DNA of 64,000 nucleotides from Roseinatronobacter alkalisoli (GTDB taxonomy: Bacteria; Pseudomonadota; Alphaproteobacteria; Rhodobacterales; Rhodobacteraceae): the NCBI RefSeq assembly GCF_028745735.1, contig NZ_JAQZSM010000008.1, forward strand, positions 1 to 64,000, in the 5' to 3' direction. Under the pieces are notes generated by a model. It made no database searches. It was not told the DNA's origin and worked only from the letters and a program-made list of their open reading frames with translations. Every line of letters starts with the position of its first letter. The first letter of the stretch is position 1. Below are positions 63,574 through 64,000 of this stretch, in pieces. The position numbers and the translations under genes are program-made.

Positions 63574-64000
63574 ATGACGCAAACGGATACAACTGACCGG
63601 TTGACCCGCTGCAAGGAAATTCTGGCAAATCTGATCGCGTTCCCGTCTGTTTCCGCAGATGGGAACCGCGCGGTCACCGACTATCTGGCGGATATGCTGA
63701 CACAAGCCGGCGCGCGCGTTGAGGTGATGCCCGATGCGACCGGCCTGCAAGCAAATCTTTTTGCATCAATCGGGCCGGACACAGATGACGGGATCATTCT
63801 GTCCGGCCATACCGATGTGGTCCCCGTCGTGGATCAGCCCTGGACCCATGATCCGTTTGCCATGACCGAAGCTGACGGGCGGCTATACGGTCGGGGCACC
63901 TGCGACATGAAAGGGTTTGTTGCTGCCTGTGTGGCAATGGCCCCGGAATTCGCCGCGCGCGATCTGACATGCCCTGTGCATTTCGCCTTCACCCATGACG
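63574..64000 (+). CDS. argE: Acetylornithine deacetylase, N-terminal part (runs off the window)
   Basis: The last 427 bp encode the first 142 residues of an M20 metallopeptidase-family protein. The zinc ligand motif SGHTDVVPV and the following GRGTCDMKGF are intact, and the N-terminus (CKEILANLIAFPSVS) matches ArgE/DapE. ArgE removes acetyl from N-acetylornithine; because this organism has ArgJ, which recycles acetyl, the enzyme may also or instead cleave N-acetyl-L-glutamate or related compounds. The ATG has AGGAGG about 10 bp upstream. The C-terminal part lies outside the window. Confidence 0.85.
   Translation, partial: MTQTDTTDRLTRCKEILANLIAFPSVSADGNRAVTDYLADMLTQAGARVEVMPDATGLQANLFASIGPDTDDGIILSGHTDVVPVVDQPWTHDPFAMTEADGRLYGRGTCDMKGFVAACVAMAPEFAARDLTCPVHFAFTHD

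Overview
The window is a 64 kb piece of a Rhodobacterales (Alphaproteobacteria, family Rhodobacteraceae) chromosome. The evidence is gene content and protein sequence: a malyl-CoA/beta-methylmalyl-CoA lyase with the Rhodobacter active-site residues, DgcN/DgcA D-glutamate genes, the def-def-fmt trio with a degenerate second deformylase, the argJ/mutT and ppiC/secA arrangement, ftsE-ftsX-plsC, and a CCA-encoding tRNA-Val(CAC). The genus cannot be fixed from the sequence alone. Apart from an IS5-type transposase tail at the left edge there is no prophage, plasmid, integrase or CRISPR. Most of the window is ordinary core chromosome.

Layout. 0-6.3 kb: IS remnant, mcl1, then dgcN-dgcA-ilvD-dat, which reads as a D-amino-acid/D-glutamate salvage locus with a branched-chain gene inside it. 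6.3-9.3 kb: DUF1244 protein, pyruvate kinase, ribosomal L35 and L20. 9.4-14.3 kb: thioredoxin-TPR protein (CnoX type), LON-substrate-binding protein, Trm112-like protein; on the minus strand mutT, argJ and a periplasmic parvulin. 14.5-17.2 kb: secA. 17.3-23.0 kb (minus): BASS transporter, acyl-CoA ligase, PPOX flavoprotein, plsC, ftsX, ftsE. 23.2-28.3 kb: zinc-ribbon protein, class A PBP, glnK-amtB, tRNA-Val. 28.4-35.2 kb (minus): lon behind an RpoH-like promoter, DUF2853, lytic transglycosylase, glutathionyl-hydroquinone reductase, MalY-type C-S lyase. 35.3-40.5 kb: def, def-like, fmt, trmB, FKBP, RTX protein, rpsO. 58.6-64 kb: pirin, YgfZ, DMT exporter, hisC-tyrC, and the start of argE.

The accessory highlight is 40.7-56.9 kb, seven plus-strand genes with tight spacing: a P-loop BY-kinase-like protein that lacks the Walker A lysine, a Wzz-type chain-length protein, an O-antigen polymerase/ligase-like membrane protein, a 2115-residue type I PKS with the unusual order KS-AT-KR-DH-ACP-TE, a family 2 glycosyltransferase, a 1508-residue NRPS protein (formyltransferase, C-domain remnant, adenylation domain split by a luciferase-like monooxygenase, PCP), and a phosphopantetheinyl transferase. 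The ten specificity residues I read from the split adenylation domain (DILQMGMIWK) are close to the glycine code. My inference is a two-protein assembly line that loads formyl-glycine, possibly oxidises it, and extends it once, encoded together with polysaccharide-assembly genes.

Non-coding structure also deserves attention: a cloverleaf-like repeat that supplies the dgcA ribosome binding site, a perfect 21-bp dispersed inverted repeat (37.3 and 57.6 kb), two diverged copies of an alphaproteobacterial-type palindromic element (58.2 and 58.4 kb), and a 9-bp complement that could mask the glnK ribosome binding site.
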